Assembly: GCF_025133575.1 (NCBI RefSeq)
Contig: NZ_CP104011.1
Span: 1,798,001-1,862,000 of the forward strand
Reading direction: 5' to 3'
Source of the DNA: Pseudomonas sp. GCEP-101
GTDB lineage: Bacteria > Pseudomonadota > Gammaproteobacteria > Pseudomonadales > Pseudomonadaceae
DNA length: 64,000 bases
Part shown: positions 1-10,588 of the stretch, one piece after another
Position numbering within the stretch: the stretch's first letter is position 1
Layout: each line of letters starts with the position of its first letter
The notes under the pieces: model-generated
What the model was told of the DNA's origin: nothing
The model's database searches: none
What the model saw: only the letters and a program-made list of their open reading frames with translations
Made by a program: the position numbers and the translations under genes

Positions 1-3000
1 TTGCTTCATCACGAGTTTTATCCTTTATCTTGATAGCGATGAGCTCGTCTTCTTCCGCTTTCGACAGCGTCCCTAAAAGCTGTTTGCGCTCTAGGATGGC
101 TTTTCGCTCGGCTTCCGAAACACTGAGATAATTGTTTTCCACCACCGTCTTGCCGGCCCCGGCCGCAGACACAACCCCCGCGCTATCCCCCGTCGCCAAG
201 CCACCCGCCATCCCCGCTGCGAGGGTGGAGAGCGCGGAAACGATCTGCCGTTCGCTCTCTGTCAGGTCTTCGGGCTTCTTGTTGGGGTATACCGTGGTCG
301 CAATCAGCTCACCCGTCGCCGCCCCCGCTGCGCCGGCTACACCGGAGTTGCCTTGGGCGTTTGCCACGATGGCGCCGAGTACCGCCTGGGCCATGATGCG
401 GGCGGTGTTGTTGTCACCAGTCTGCTTCTTGATCAGCGTCGCCACGTAGGGCGCTGAGGCCCCCGCCACGGCACCACCGATGTCGCCACCGGCGAGGTAC
501 TGCAGCGCAGCCGTGACGGCCTGCGCCGCCTTCTGGTAGTCGCTGCCAGTGCCGTACTCGCGCATCACATCCTGGTAGCCCTTGGAGTTGACCAGGGCCT
601 CGTTGTACTGCTTGACGTCATCGGCCGAGGCGCCCTCACCCGGTGGGTATTTGCCCTCTTTCTCCAGCGCCTTGCGCCCTTCCTCCTTCGCCTTGATCTC
701 GCCATTGGTGCGAATGATGTCCATCGACTGCCGGCCGATGTCGGCGATCAATTGCACTTCCTGCAGGCGGCGCTGCTCCTTCTCCTTGTCGAAGATGGGG
801 CTGATGCTGCCGTTGGCGTGCTCCACGTCGCGGCTCAGACTGGCCACGTCCTGCACCTGGCTGGCCGGGTCGCGGATATCGATCGTGCCGGCACTGATGG
901 CCGAGCGCGTGGTGCCGCTGGCACTGTCGCCGTGGGTGTAGGCCACCAGCATGCCGCTGGGCATGTTGCTGATGAATTGGCCGCTGCCATCGCTTCCACT
1001 GCTCAAGCCAATGCTCTGCTGCTGGCTCTGGTAATGGGCTTTGTTGTCGATCGCGCTCCAGCCCAAGCTGCCGGTGCTCAGACGATTCTTGTCGGCCTCG
1101 GCCGTGCTGGCGATGACGGCGCCGTCGAGTTGGGTGTGGTTGCCCACCTCGATCTGGAATCCCCCCTTTCCGGCATACAGGCCCGTTTGCTCCTGTACGC
1201 TGTCATAGGTCGAATGGAGCTTGCTTTGGCTGACGCTGACATTGGCGCTGCCGCCGGAACCGATGATGGCGACACTACCGCCGACGCTGGCGTTCTTCTG
1301 GGTGGAGTCGTAGTCATCGCTGTCTTGCAGGCTTTTCAGTGTCAGGTCGCGCCCAACCTTGGCGGTGATCTGGTCGGCGTTGACCTGGGCACCCGTCAGG
1401 TTGGCGTCGCGCCCGCTGACCAGACTGGCTCTGCCGCCCGCATCCAGGGTTGTCTCCGTCCAGGTTGTACCGTTGCCCTTTTCCTTGCCGCTGCCCTGAT
1501 TGACGCTGGCGAAGACGCTCAGCCCCGCGCCGCCCTCATTGCTGTAGCCCAGGCTTATGCCAACGGCGCCGCCGCTGCTCTTGTTCTTGCCGTCGAGCTT
1601 CTGGGTATTCGCGGCGGCTTCCAGGTTGATGTCGCGGTTGGCGGCCAGCAGCAGGTCGTGGCCGGCCTTGAGCTGGCTGCCCTGGATGCGCACGTCGCCG
1701 TCCTGACCTACTGCTCCACTGCCGGTGGCGAGAATGTTGAGGTTGTTGCCGGCCGTCAGGGTGCTTCCCTGGCTGACGCTTTGTTGCTGGGTCTGCCGCG
1801 AGCTGGACTTCTGTGAGCCGAGCGATGCGCTGATGCCGAAGTACTGGATAGCACCGCCCTGCTGCGTGCCCTGCTGGGCCGCCTGCCAGGCTTGAACACC
1901 GGTCAATCCTGCTTTCACACCCTGCAGGGCGGCAAGCCGGCTGTCGTCTTCGCTGCGGGCCTGCTTGGAGGTCTGGTACGCCGAGTCCAGGGCGCTGCCG
2001 ACACTGCCAGAAAGAGCGAGGGTCAGGCCGCTGGTCTTGCTCTTGTGGGTCTGCTCGCTGCGGTTCTCGTTCTGCGCGGCGAGGATGCTCACGTTCTGGC
2101 CGATGAGGTTGATGTCCTTGCCGGCGACGACGTCGGAGCCGCGAATGGTGAGGTCCTTGCCGGCCTGGATGTCGACATTGCCGAGTACGCTGCCGATGGT
2201 GCTGCCGCGGGTCTGCTCCGTGTGGTCGTCCTGGGTGGTTTTCAGGCTGCTGGAACCGACGGTGAAGCCGATCCCGCCGCTGCTCATCACGCCGGACTTC
2301 TTCTTCGACTCGGCGTGGCTGGTGTCGACGCTTTCGGTCGCGCCATCGATGAGCACGTTGCGCCCGGCCAGCAGGCTGGTGCCGTTGGTGGAAGCGACGT
2401 CGCTGCCTTGCACGGCGATGTCCTGGCCGGCGCGGATGGCGATCTTGTCGGCACTGACCAAGGAGCCGGCCTGGGTGGTGCTACTGCTGCTGTCGACGCG
2501 GGTCTTGGTGGTGCTGGAGAGCCCGGAGCTGCTGGTCTTGGTCTTGCGGTAGTAGCTGTAGTCGCTGTCCTGCTCCGAGACCAGGCTGACATCGCGCGAG
2601 GCATACAGATAGGCCTCGCCCGAGGCGCTGACCTTGCTGGCCTTGAGGGCCAGGTCCTGCCCGGCAGCAATGTTGACGTCGCCGCCGGCGGTCAGCTCGG
2701 TGCCCTGCTGCTCGACATGGTCCTTCTGGCTGCTGATCTTGCGCGTGTTGCTATAGCTGTGGCTCTCATCCGCCGCCGAAGCGAGGGTGACGTCGCGGCC
2801 GGCGCTCAGCGCCGCGTCGCGGGCAGCATCAAGGCGGCTGGCAACGGCGTTGAGGTCGCGCCCGGCGCTGATGTCGAGGTCGCGCCCGGCGCTGGCTTCG
2901 GCGCCCAGCTGGGTGGTGGTTTCGCTGTAGTAGCGGCGGCCGTTGAGCTGGCCGTTGGTGACTTCTACCGAGGCGATGTTGACGTCGCGATCGGCGCCAA

Positions 3001-6000
3001 TGAACAGGTCGCCACGGCTCTGCAGCACGCCACCGAGGTTGCTGACGTCACGCCCGGCGCTGATGTCGAGGCTGCCCGCGGCCTCGATGCGGGCGGCGCT
3101 GTCGGCGAAGCTGGTGGTCCAGGTGCGGTTGGCGCTCTGCGCGCTGTCGATGCGGGTGACGCTGCGTTCGTTGATCACGTCGCCGGTCAGCGCGGTAAGG
3201 CTGACGTCAAGCCCGGCGATGATGCCGCCGGCGGCGTTGCGGATGCTGTCGTCGGCAAGCAGGTCTAGGCGGTTGCCGGCCTGTATCAGCCCGCTGTTGC
3301 TCAGGTTGCTGGCACTGGCGCTGAGGTTGTTGCTGGCGCGCAGGGTGCCGGCGTTGTTGAGTGCGCCGCCGCTGATGAGGGTGACGTCCTGGCCCTGGAT
3401 CAGCGCGCCGGTGGAGCCGAGGCGGTTCTCGGCCTGGGCGAGGTAGAGCACCGGGACGAGAACCTTCTCGCCGTTCACTTCGGCTTCTTCGAGCCAGACG
3501 ATGTCGTGGGTCAGGGCCGCGACCTGCTCGGCGGAGAGGCCGACGCCGACGGAGAGCTGCAGGCTGTCCTTGTAGGCGATGGCGTTGTCCATCAGGTAGC
3601 GGAACAGGGCTTCGTCGCTGGCCATACCGTCGATGAAGCGCTGGCCGGTGCGCGCGGCCACGGCCTGCTGGATCAGGCGCTGTTCGTAGAGGCCGTCGCC
3701 AAGGCGCTTCTGGGATTTGTCCGGGTCGTAGCCGAGCTGGCCGAGCAGGTAGTCGGAGCTCAGGAAGCTCTTCAGGCTGGTGAGCTCGGGGTTGGTCTCG
3801 ATCAGGTACTTGTGGCTGTTGCTGGGGGTTGCGCTGCTGGGCAGCCCCTGCACGCGCGGGATGTCAAAGCCGTTGCCGGCGGTGGCATTGGCGGTGGATG
3901 CGCCGCCACCCAGGGCGACACTGTCGGCCCCGCCAACGGCGCCGCCCAGCGCCTGCTCGCGCTGGCCTGTGCCGAGGTTCTGGCCGTTGAAGGCGAGCTC
4001 CCCGGCGCCCTGCACGCTGCCAGCCGCACCGCCGCTGCCTTGCTCGCCGCTCAGGCGGAACAGGCCGTTGCTGCCGGTGGGCAGGCTGAAGCCCGGCAGG
4101 GTGATGGGGTTGACCTGCTGCTGGGCGAGGTCGGGCGGCAGTTGCGAGTTGATCGGCACCACGGTGGCGACCGGGCTGGCGCCAATGGCGGTGTCGCCGG
4201 TCTTCTGGCCCGGATTGACGAAGGTGTAGTTGTTGCGGATGACGCTGTTGTTGATCTCGTTGGCGGCGGTGATGTTGACGTTGCCCGCGGCCTGGATGAT
4301 GCCCGCGTAGCTCTGGTCGCCGCTGTTGAGCTGGGTGGTCGAACCGTACTGCGGGTATTCCTTTTCGGTACGGGCAATGAAATGGCTGAGGGCGCTGGCG
4401 AGGCCGGCCGGGTCGTTGACGTAGTTCGGGCTATCGATCCAGTACTGGTCGGTGAAGGCCTTGGCTTCGTTGCTGCGGCTGGCGTGGTCGCGGGTACGCT
4501 CGGAGCGCAACACCCGCAGGGTTTCGGTTTCGCCAGTGACGACGCCTTCGTTGCTCAGGCTGGCGACATTGGCGTAGAGGTTCTGCCCAGCGCTGATGAC
4601 GCTGCTGGCGTTGATGATCGAATCGCCCAGCAGGTTCAGGTTGCCGCCCGCGCTGATGGAGGAGGCGGCGCTGGCCTGGAGCACTTCGAGCTTGTCGCGC
4701 TCGGTGACCTCCCAGACCTGGTTTTCCTTGCCGCCACTGCAGTCGGCGTTGTTGTCGTTGAAGTACTTGTAGCAGCTGACTTCGATGATCTGCGCGGTGT
4801 ACTTGCCGGCGTTGTTGACCACCAGCACCACGCGCTGGTTGTTCAGCGCGCCGACGTTCAGGCTCATGTCGCCCTGGCTCTCCAGGGTGGCGGAGAGATT
4901 GTCCAGGCTGGCGGCGCGGCCGCCGTTGTCATCACCGGCGAAGTCGAGGCTGCCGAGGCTGTAGATGTTGGCGAAGCGATTGGTGAGGTTCTGCGCGCGC
5001 AGCTGCATGTTGCCGCCGCTGAAGATCAGAGCGCCGTTGGGTTCGCCGTCGTTGCGCAGGTTCCCGGCGCTGAGACGCACGTCGCCGGCGCCGCCCAGGG
5101 TGCCGTAGTTGTTGAGGGTGCCGGCGTTGGCGCTGAGGTTGCCGCCTGCGGTGATACGGCCGCGGTTGTTCATCGTGCTGGCATTCAGGGTGACACCCTG
5201 GCCGCCGGCGAGGCTGCCGGTCAGGTCGATCAGGTTGGCGCCAAGGTTGAAGCTGCCGACGCTGGTGGTGCGGCCGACACCGCTGTAGGTGCCGCCCAGC
5301 TGGACATCGAGGCTGCCATCACTGGCAATCAGCCCATCGTTGACCCAGTTGCCGCCACGGCCGACGAAGCTCTGCGCAGCCAGCAGCTGGCCGGTTACGC
5401 CCTGGTTGAGCTGGCCGATATCCAGGTCCAGGTTGCGCGCCTGGATGATGGCGTTGTTGGTCCAGCTGGCGGCCTGGTAGGTGAGGCTGCCGTTGGAAGT
5501 GAAGTTGCCGCCGGCCTGGCCGGCCTGGGCGAGGTCGATGCCAAAGGTGCCGGTGCCGACGTGGAGCACGTTGCCGCCGCCGTTCTGCAGGGCGCCGGTC
5601 TGCAGGGTCAGGTCCTGGGTGGCGCTTTCGATACGGCCGAGGTTGTTGTTGAGCAGGCCGCCACTGACGATCGTCATCTGGCTCGGGTTGGCCGCGCGCA
5701 ACAGGCTGCCGGGCGCCTGGCCGAGCGCGCGAATGGCGCCGACCACGTTGTTGATGCTGGCGGCGCCGAGGGTCAGGTTACCGCTGCTTTCGATCAGGCC
5801 GAACTGGTTGTTCAGCGCGCCATTCAGGCTGGCATCGAGAGTGCCGGCGCCGATCTTGCCACCCTGATCGAGGGCGGCGCCGCCGTTGAGCAGCTGGTTG
5901 CCGCGCAGGTAGAGCAGGTTGCCGGCATAGAGGCCGCCGCCCTGGTTGTTGAAATCGGTGGTGCTGATGCGGTTGTCACCGCTGACCGCCGAGAGGTGGC

Positions 6001-9000
6001 CGGCGCGGTTGTCGATGCCGGCCGTGGCGGTGATATCGATGGAGTTGGCCTGGGTGGTGCCGGCGTTGTTGCTGAACTGGCCGGTGAACAGCGTGAGGTT
6101 GCCGTTGGCGGCGTTGATGACGCCACCGCCGCTGTTGTCGAGGCTGGCGCTGCCCAGGTCGAGCTGGCCGGTCTGGCTGATGATGCGACCTTTCTGGTTG
6201 CCGACGGCGCCCGCGGCGCGGAGGGTGGTATCGCCCTGGCCCTGCAGGGTGCCGCCGGCGTTGTCGAGGCTGGCGGCAGTGACGTCGAGCTGGCCGGCCT
6301 TGCTGAACACCAGGCCGTCCTGGCCGTTGAGCAGCTCGGCGGTGAGCTGCAGGGTCAGGTCGTTCTGCGCGGCCACGGTACCGCCGGCGCTGTTGTCGAA
6401 GCGCCCGGCAAGAACCTTGAGCAGCCCCTGGCTGGCGAGCTGCCCGCCACGGTTTTCCAGGCTGCCGACGCTCAGGTTGAGCGGGCCGCCGCTGGCGATC
6501 TTCGAGCCGGCGCCGTTGTTCAGTAGCGCGCCGAGCAGGCCCAGGCGCAGGGCGCCCTGGCTGACCAGACTGCCGCCGCCGTTGTTCAGGCTGGCGGCGT
6601 CGTAGTCGATGCTGGCGGCGCTGATCTGCCCGGCACGGTTATCCACAGCCTTGGCGCTGCCGGTCAGGCCGCCCTGGGCGCTGAGCAGGCCGCCGTTGCT
6701 GTTGTCCACGTCGCCGCCCACGGTCAGGCCGAGCCCGCCCTGGGTGGAAACGATGCCGCCGGCGTTGTTCAAGCTGCCGGCGTCGAGAGTGAGGTTGCCT
6801 TTGCTGACCAGCGCGCCAGCGCCGTGGTTGTCGAGCGCGCCGCTGACCGTCAGGGCCAGCGCGCCATCGCGGCTGGAGAGTGTGCCGCTGGCACTGTTGT
6901 CCAGGCTGGCGGCGTTGACCGCCAGGCCTTGCCAGCCGGAGAGCAGGCCCTGGTTGGCGTTGCGCAGTGCGTTTGCGTTCAGCACGAGCTGGCCGGCGCT
7001 GATGATCCGCCCGCTGTCGCCGTTGTCGAGGGTGCCACTGGCAGTGAGGACGAAGCCCTGGCTGGCGGAGATTTCCCCGCCACGGTTGTCGAGGTTGCCC
7101 AGGCCGTTGATCTGCAGGGCGCCGGCTGCGCTGAGCAGGCCGCCGCGGTTGTCGAAGTCGCCGCGCTGGGCACCGTTGCCCAGGTCGAGGGTGACCTTGC
7201 CTTCGCCGATCAGTGCGGCCTGGCGCTGGATCAGTTGGGCGACGATCAGGTGCAGGTCGCCCTTGGCGGAGATTTCCCCGCCGAGGGTGGATTCGAGTTT
7301 GCCCCCGCGCAGGGTCAGCGCGCCCTGGCTGGTGATCAGCCCGCCAGGTTTGCCGGCGGCGCTGGCGCCGTTGAGGAGGTTGCCGGCGCGGAGGTCGAGC
7401 CGTTGCGCGCCGCTGATCACGCCGTCGCGGTTGTCGAGGTCGGCGGTGCTGGCGTCGAGACGGCCCTGGGCGAGCAGGCGGCCGTCGCGGTTGTCGGTAG
7501 TGCCGGTGGCCAGCAGCAGGTCGCCGCTGGCGGAAAGCAGCCCGCCCTGGTTGTTCAGGCTGGCGCTGCCGACATCGAGCTTGCCGCCGGCGACCAGCGC
7601 GCCGTCGCCGTGGTTGTCCAGCGCGCCCTGGCTGCGCAGCAGCAGGTCGGCCCGGCTGGCGAGGGTGCCGCCCTGGCTGTTGTCCAGGCCGGCGGCAGTG
7701 ACGCTGAGGCCGTTGTTGCCGGAGAGCACCCCGGCGTTGCTGTTGTTCAGCGCGCCGCTGGTAAGAGTCAGGCGGTCGCCGGAGAGAATCTTGCCGCCCT
7801 GGTTGAGCAGCGCCCCGGTGGTGAGGGCGAAGGCACGCTCGCTGGAGACTTCCCCGCCGCGGTTGTCGAGGCTGGCGACGTTGCGCAGCAGCAGCTGGCC
7901 GGGGCTGCCGAGCAGACCGCCGGCGTTGTTCAGGGCGCCGCCCTGCAGGTCCAGGTCCACACCCCCTTGGCCGACCAACTGGCCGCCGCCGTGCTGGTCG
8001 AGCCCCATGACCCGCCCGTCGATGACGCCGCGCGCAGACAGGCTGCCGCCCTGGCTGTTATCCAGCTGGGCGGTGGCGAGGTGGATGGCGGCGTCGGTGA
8101 CGATGCGGCCCTGCTGGCTGTTGTCGAGCCTGGCGCCCCGCACGCTGATGTCGCCAGCGGCGCTGAGCACGCCGCCGGCGTTGTTCAGGTCGGCACCGGC
8201 GAGGTCGATGCTGTCGTCGCTGAGCAGCTTGCCGCCACGGTTGTCGAGGGCGCCGGCCAGGCGGGAGAACAGCAGGCCGGCGCTGGAAACCGCGCCGCCG
8301 CGGTTATCGAGGCTGCCGGCATGGAGGGTAAGGCCGCCCTGGCTCAGCACGGAGCCATTGCCGCTGTTGTCGAGGGCGCCGGCCAGCTGCAGCCAGACGC
8401 TCGTCTGGCTGCTCACCCGGCCGCCCTGGCTGTTGTCCAGGCTCTGCCCGGTCACGCTCAGGCCGTCGCGGCCGGCCAGGGTGCCGGCACGGTTGGCGAT
8501 GCGCTGCACCTGCACATCCAGGCCGGCGTCGCCGATGACCTTGCCGGCACCGTTGTCCAGGCTGGCAGCCTGCACGGCCACCTTGTTGCGGCTGGACATT
8601 TCACCGCCCTGGTTGAGCAGGCCGGTGCCTTTTACCGTGACGCCGTTGTTGGCGGCGACGAGGCCGCCGTTGCGGTTGTCCAGCTGCCCGGCTTCGAGGC
8701 TCAGCGCGCCCTGGGCAAGCAGTTCGCCGCCCTGCTGGCTGAAGCTGTCCGCCTTGGCCAGCACGTCGCCCTTGGCGCTCACGCTGCCCTGGGTATTGTT
8801 CACCTGACCGGCATTCAGGCGCAGTGCCGCGCCGCTGTCGAGAGCGCCGCGCTGGCTGTTGTCCAGCTGGCCGACGTCGATCTTCAGCTCGCCCAGGCTG
8901 CTGATCACGCCCAGCGCGCTGTTGTTCAGGCTGGCGCCGGAGAGGGTGACGCCCGCATCACCGACCACCAGCCCGCCCCGGTTGTCGAGGCTGCCAGCCT

Positions 9001-10534
9001 GCACGCCGAGCGCGGCCTTGGCCGAGACCAGGCCATCGCCCTGGTTGTCGAGCGTCTGCTGGACGCGGGCCTGCAGGGTGCCATTGCTGAGCAGGTTGCC
9101 CTTGCCGCTGTTGTCGAGGCTGTCGAGGGTGAAGTCCAGCGACTGCTCGGCAGAGAACAGTCCGAGACGGTTGTCCAGCGCGCCACCGGTGACCTGAAGG
9201 CGGTTGGCGACGGCCTGACCGTTGCGGTTGTCCAGGCGCGCGGCGTTCAGGTTCAGCTGGTTGCTCGCCAGCAGGCGCCCCTGGCGGTTGTCCAGGCTGG
9301 CGGCGCTGACGCGGGTGTCGGCGCCCTTGAGCGCGCCGCCCTGGTTGTCCAGGGTGCCGCTGGCGTTGGCGTCGAGGTTGCGGCTGGCGACCACGCTGCC
9401 GCTGTTGCGCAGGTTCTGCGCGGTGATGGCCACGTCGCCCTGGGCGTTGCGGCTGTTGTCCGGGTTGACGCCGGCTTCGACCACGCCGCTGTTGCTGACC
9501 TGCGCGGCGGTCAGCGCAACACGCTGGCCGGCAGCGAGGCTCTGGCTGTTGCTGAGCTGGCCGTTGGCGCTCAGTTCGGCGCTGCCCGTCGCGTAGGTCG
9601 GGCCGGTGAGCGCGATGTCGCTGGCCTTGGCGCGCAGGCTGCCGGCGGTGCTGGTCTGCGCCAGGCTCAGTTGGCCATTGGCATCGATCTGGATGTCGCC
9701 GCCGCTGGCGGCCATGTTGCCGGCCAGCTTCACGCCCACGCCCTGCTCGGTGCCCACCAGGCGGATGGCGCCGGCGTACATGCCGCCCAGCGCCGAGCTG
9801 TCGATGGCCAGTTGCGGCTTGGCGCTGCCGTCATCGGCCTTGGCGCTGGCGGCGAGGGTTTCGGCGTCCACCTGGTTGCGCCCGGTCACCACCGTGAGCT
9901 GCTTGGCGTAGAGGTCGGCGTTGAGCTTGGCGCTGCGGGTGATCAGTTCGAACTGGTCGAGGTTGCTGGCGTTGAGGCCGGCGCCTTCGATGGCGATCTC
10001 GCCGCCGTCGACGTCGTAGCCGCGCAGGCGCTCGCCGTCCATCATCGGCTTGCCGGTGGTCAGCGTGGCGCGCGGGGTGTTGATGAAGCCGCAGCCGTTG
10101 CAGGTGATGCCGTGGGGGTTGGCGACGATGACATGGGCGGACTGGCCGGCCACTTCGGTGTAACCGCGCAGCTGCGAGGGGTTGGCCCCGGTGACTTCGT
10201 TGAGGATCTTCTGCGCCGCGCCGCCCTTGAGGTTGGGGTTGCCGACGATGATCCCGCCCAGCTGCGTGGACTGCGTCTTGCCGGTGGCGTTGTTGAGGAT
10301 CAGGCCGTTCTGCCCGACGTTGTAGTCGGTGAACTTGTTGTGCGAGAGGCCCGCGCCGTTGGGCGTGGCGATGTTCACCACGGGTACGCCGTTGCCCGCC
10401 GCGCCCAGGTGCGTATTGCCACCGGCTGCCGCGTCCACCGCCAGCTCGGCCGCTGCCGCGACGATGGGATTGAGGATCAGGATGCCGGCCAGGACACTGG
10501 CGATGGCTTGATACAGCGGGTGGCGTACGTCCAT
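1..10534 (-). CDS. cdiA: CdiA / filamentous haemagglutinin-type TpsA exoprotein, 3' end outside window
   Basis: Single open frame of 3511 codons that leaves the window without a stop, so the C-terminus is missing. The start is ATG preceded by GAAGGAGT. Visible order: signal region (1-29, ending IVAAAAE); TPS secretion domain with NPNL at residues 99-102, NPHGI at 139-143 and a CNGC motif just after; about 1500 residues of short beta-helix repeats of the LDN-x-GG type; a non-repetitive middle part (about residues 1900-2350); a second repeat type rich in 'AGRD' motifs (about 2350-3130); an Ala/Gly-rich pretoxin region; and VENN at 3465-3468. In known CdiA proteins the interchangeable toxin domain follows VENN; only about 43 residues of it lie here and I cannot name the toxin. 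Expected role: surface stick exported by CdiB that delivers a toxin to neighbouring cells. A plain adhesin role is less likely given VENN. Confidence 0.93.
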   Translation of the reverse strand, partial: MDVRHPLYQAIASVLAGILILNPIVAAAAELAVDAAAGGNTHLGAAGNGVPVVNIATPNGAGLSHNKFTDYNVGQNGLILNNATGKTQSTQLGGIIVGNPNLKGGAAQKILNEVTGANPSQLRGYTEVAGQSAHVIVANPHGITCNGCGFINTPRATLTTGKPMMDGERLRGYDVDGGEIAIEGAGLNASNLDQFELITRSAKLNADLYAKQLTVVTGRNQVDAETLAASAKADDGSAKPQLAIDSSALGGMYAGAIRLVGTEQGVGVKLAGNMAASGGDIQIDANGQLSLAQTSTAGSLRAKASDIALTGPTYATGSAELSANGQLSNSQSLAAGQRVALTAAQVSNSGVVEAGVNPDNSRNAQGDVAITAQNLRNSGSVVASRNLDANASGTLDNQGGALKGADTRVSAASLDNRQGRLLASNQLNLNAARLDNRNGQAVANRLQVTGGALDNRLGLFSAEQSLDFTLDSLDNSGKGNLLSNGTLQARVQQTLDNQGDGLVSAKAALGVQAGSLDNRGGLVVGDAGVTLSGASLNNSALGVISSLGELKIDVGQLDNSQRGALDSGAALRLNAGQVNNTQGSVSAKGDVLAKADSFSQQGGELLAQGALSLEAGQLDNRNGGLVAANNGVTVKGTGLLNQGGEMSSRNKVAVQAASLDNGAGKVIGDAGLDVQVQRIANRAGTLAGRDGLSVTGQSLDNSQGGRVSSQTSVWLQLAGALDNSGNGSVLSQGGLTLHAGSLDNRGGAVSSAGLLFSRLAGALDNRGGKLLSDDSIDLAGADLNNAGGVLSAAGDISVRGARLDNSQQGRIVTDAAIHLATAQLDNSQGGSLSARGVIDGRVMGLDQHGGGQLVGQGGVDLDLQGGALNNAGGLLGSPGQLLLRNVASLDNRGGEVSSERAFALTTGALLNQGGKILSGDRLTLTSGALNNSNAGVLSGNNGLSVTAAGLDNSQGGTLASRADLLLRSQGALDNHGDGALVAGGKLDVGSASLNNQGGLLSASGDLLLATGTTDNRDGRLLAQGRLDASTADLDNRDGVISGAQRLDLRAGNLLNGASAAGKPGGLITSQGALTLRGGKLESTLGGEISAKGDLHLIVAQLIQRQAALIGEGKVTLDLGNGAQRGDFDNRGGLLSAAGALQINGLGNLDNRGGEISASQGFVLTASGTLDNGDSGRIISAGQLVLNANALRNANQGLLSGWQGLAVNAASLDNSASGTLSSRDGALALTVSGALDNHGAGALVSKGNLTLDAGSLNNAGGIVSTQGGLGLTVGGDVDNSNGGLLSAQGGLTGSAKAVDNRAGQISAASIDYDAASLNNGGGSLVSQGALRLGLLGALLNNGAGSKIASGGPLNLSVGSLENRGGQLASQGLLKVLAGRFDNSAGGTVAAQNDLTLQLTAELLNGQDGLVFSKAGQLDVTAASLDNAGGTLQGQGDTTLRAAGAVGNQKGRIISQTGQLDLGSASLDNSGGGVINAANGNLTLFTGQFSNNAGTTQANSIDITATAGIDNRAGHLSAVSGDNRISTTDFNNQGGGLYAGNLLYLRGNQLLNGGAALDQGGKIGAGTLDASLNGALNNQFGLIESSGNLTLGAASINNVVGAIRALGQAPGSLLRAANPSQMTIVSGGLLNNNLGRIESATQDLTLQTGALQNGGGNVLHVGTGTFGIDLAQAGQAGGNFTSNGSLTYQAASWTNNAIIQARNLDLDIGQLNQGVTGQLLAAQSFVGRGGNWVNDGLIASDGSLDVQLGGTYSGVGRTTSVGSFNLGANLIDLTGSLAGGQGVTLNASTMNNRGRITAGGNLSANAGTLNNYGTLGGAGDVRLSAGNLRNDGEPNGALIFSGGNMQLRAQNLTNRFANIYSLGSLDFAGDDNGGRAASLDNLSATLESQGDMSLNVGALNNQRVVLVVNNAGKYTAQIIEVSCYKYFNDNNADCSGGKENQVWEVTERDKLEVLQASAASSISAGGNLNLLGDSIINASSVISAGQNLYANVASLSNEGVVTGETETLRVLRSERTRDHASRSNEAKAFTDQYWIDSPNYVNDPAGLASALSHFIARTEKEYPQYGSTTQLNSGDQSYAGIIQAAGNVNITAANEINNSVIRNNYTFVNPGQKTGDTAIGASPVATVVPINSQLPPDLAQQQVNPITLPGFSLPTGSNGLFRLSGEQGSGGAAGSVQGAGELAFNGQNLGTGQREQALGGAVGGADSVALGGGASTANATAGNGFDIPRVQGLPSSATPSNSHKYLIETNPELTSLKSFLSSDYLLGQLGYDPDKSQKRLGDGLYEQRLIQQAVAARTGQRFIDGMASDEALFRYLMDNAIAYKDSLQLSVGVGLSAEQVAALTHDIVWLEEAEVNGEKVLVPVLYLAQAENRLGSTGALIQGQDVTLISGGALNNAGTLRASNNLSASASNLSNSGLIQAGNRLDLLADDSIRNAAGGIIAGLDVSLTALTGDVINERSVTRIDSAQSANRTWTTSFADSAARIEAAGSLDISAGRDVSNLGGVLQSRGDLFIGADRDVNIASVEVTNGQLNGRRYYSETTTQLGAEASAGRDLDISAGRDLNAVASRLDAARDAALSAGRDVTLASAADESHSYSNTRKISSQKDHVEQQGTELTAGGDVNIAAGQDLALKASKVSASGEAYLYASRDVSLVSEQDSDYSYYRKTKTSSSGLSSTTKTRVDSSSSTTQAGSLVSADKIAIRAGQDIAVQGSDVASTNGTSLLAGRNVLIDGATESVDTSHAESKKKSGVMSSGGIGFTVGSSSLKTTQDDHTEQTRGSTIGSVLGNVDIQAGKDLTIRGSDVVAGKDINLIGQNVSILAAQNENRSEQTHKSKTSGLTLALSGSVGSALDSAYQTSKQARSEDDSRLAALQGVKAGLTGVQAWQAAQQGTQQGGAIQYFGISASLGSQKSSSRQTQQQSVSQGSTLTAGNNLNILATGSGAVGQDGDVRIQGSQLKAGHDLLLAANRDINLEAAANTQKLDGKNKSSGGAVGISLGYSNEGGAGLSVFASVNQGSGKEKGNGTTWTETTLDAGGRASLVSGRDANLTGAQVNADQITAKVGRDLTLKSLQDSDDYDSTQKNASVGGSVAIIGSGGSANVSVSQSKLHSTYDSVQEQTGLYAGKGGFQIEVGNHTQLDGAVIASTAEADKNRLSTGSLGWSAIDNKAHYQSQQQSIGLSSGSDGSGQFISNMPSGMLVAYTHGDSASGTTRSAISAGTIDIRDPASQVQDVASLSRDVEHANGSISPIFDKEKEQRRLQEVQLIADIGRQSMDIIRTNGEIKAKEEGRKALEKEGKYPPGEGASADDVKQYNEALVNSKGYQDVMREYGTGSDYQKAAQAVTAALQYLAGGDIGGAVAGASAPYVATLIKKQTGDNNTARIMAQAVLGAIVANAQGNSGVAGAAGAATGELIATTVYPNKKPEDLTESERQIVSALSTLAAGMAGGLATGDSAGVVSAAGAGKTVVENNYLSVSEAERKAILERKQLLGTLSKAEEDELIAIKIKDKTRDEA
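5000..9420 (-). repeat. FHA-type tandem protein repeats inside cdiA
   Basis: The coding strand carries dozens of degenerate units of about 60-66 bases, each coding for some 20-22 residues with a 'LDNxGG' or 'LNNxGG' core. On the plus strand they appear as recurring gttgtc/gttgtt boxes (for example near 7430, 7490, 7551, 7612 and 7677). This is the right-handed beta-helix repeat of filamentous haemagglutinin and CdiA stalks. Units are diverged, not identical, so they look like an old protein repeat and not a recent DNA expansion. Confidence 0.8.
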
Positions 10535-10588
10535 GTATGACTCCTTCACGACCCTGCAGCGGCAAGGTTGTTCAGATCGAAACTTGAC

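Noticed and set aside
5000..9420. Possible CRISPR-like array because of regular spacing
   Set aside because: The units are in-frame, diverged protein repeats of a haemagglutinin stalk without unique spacers or cas genes.
3506..10540. Long plus-strand open frames of 1006 and 1238 codons opposite cdiA
   Set aside because: They mirror the repetitive GC-rich cdiA coding strand, are rich in Ala/Gly/Val with no family features, and the minus frame has clear TPS and VENN motifs.
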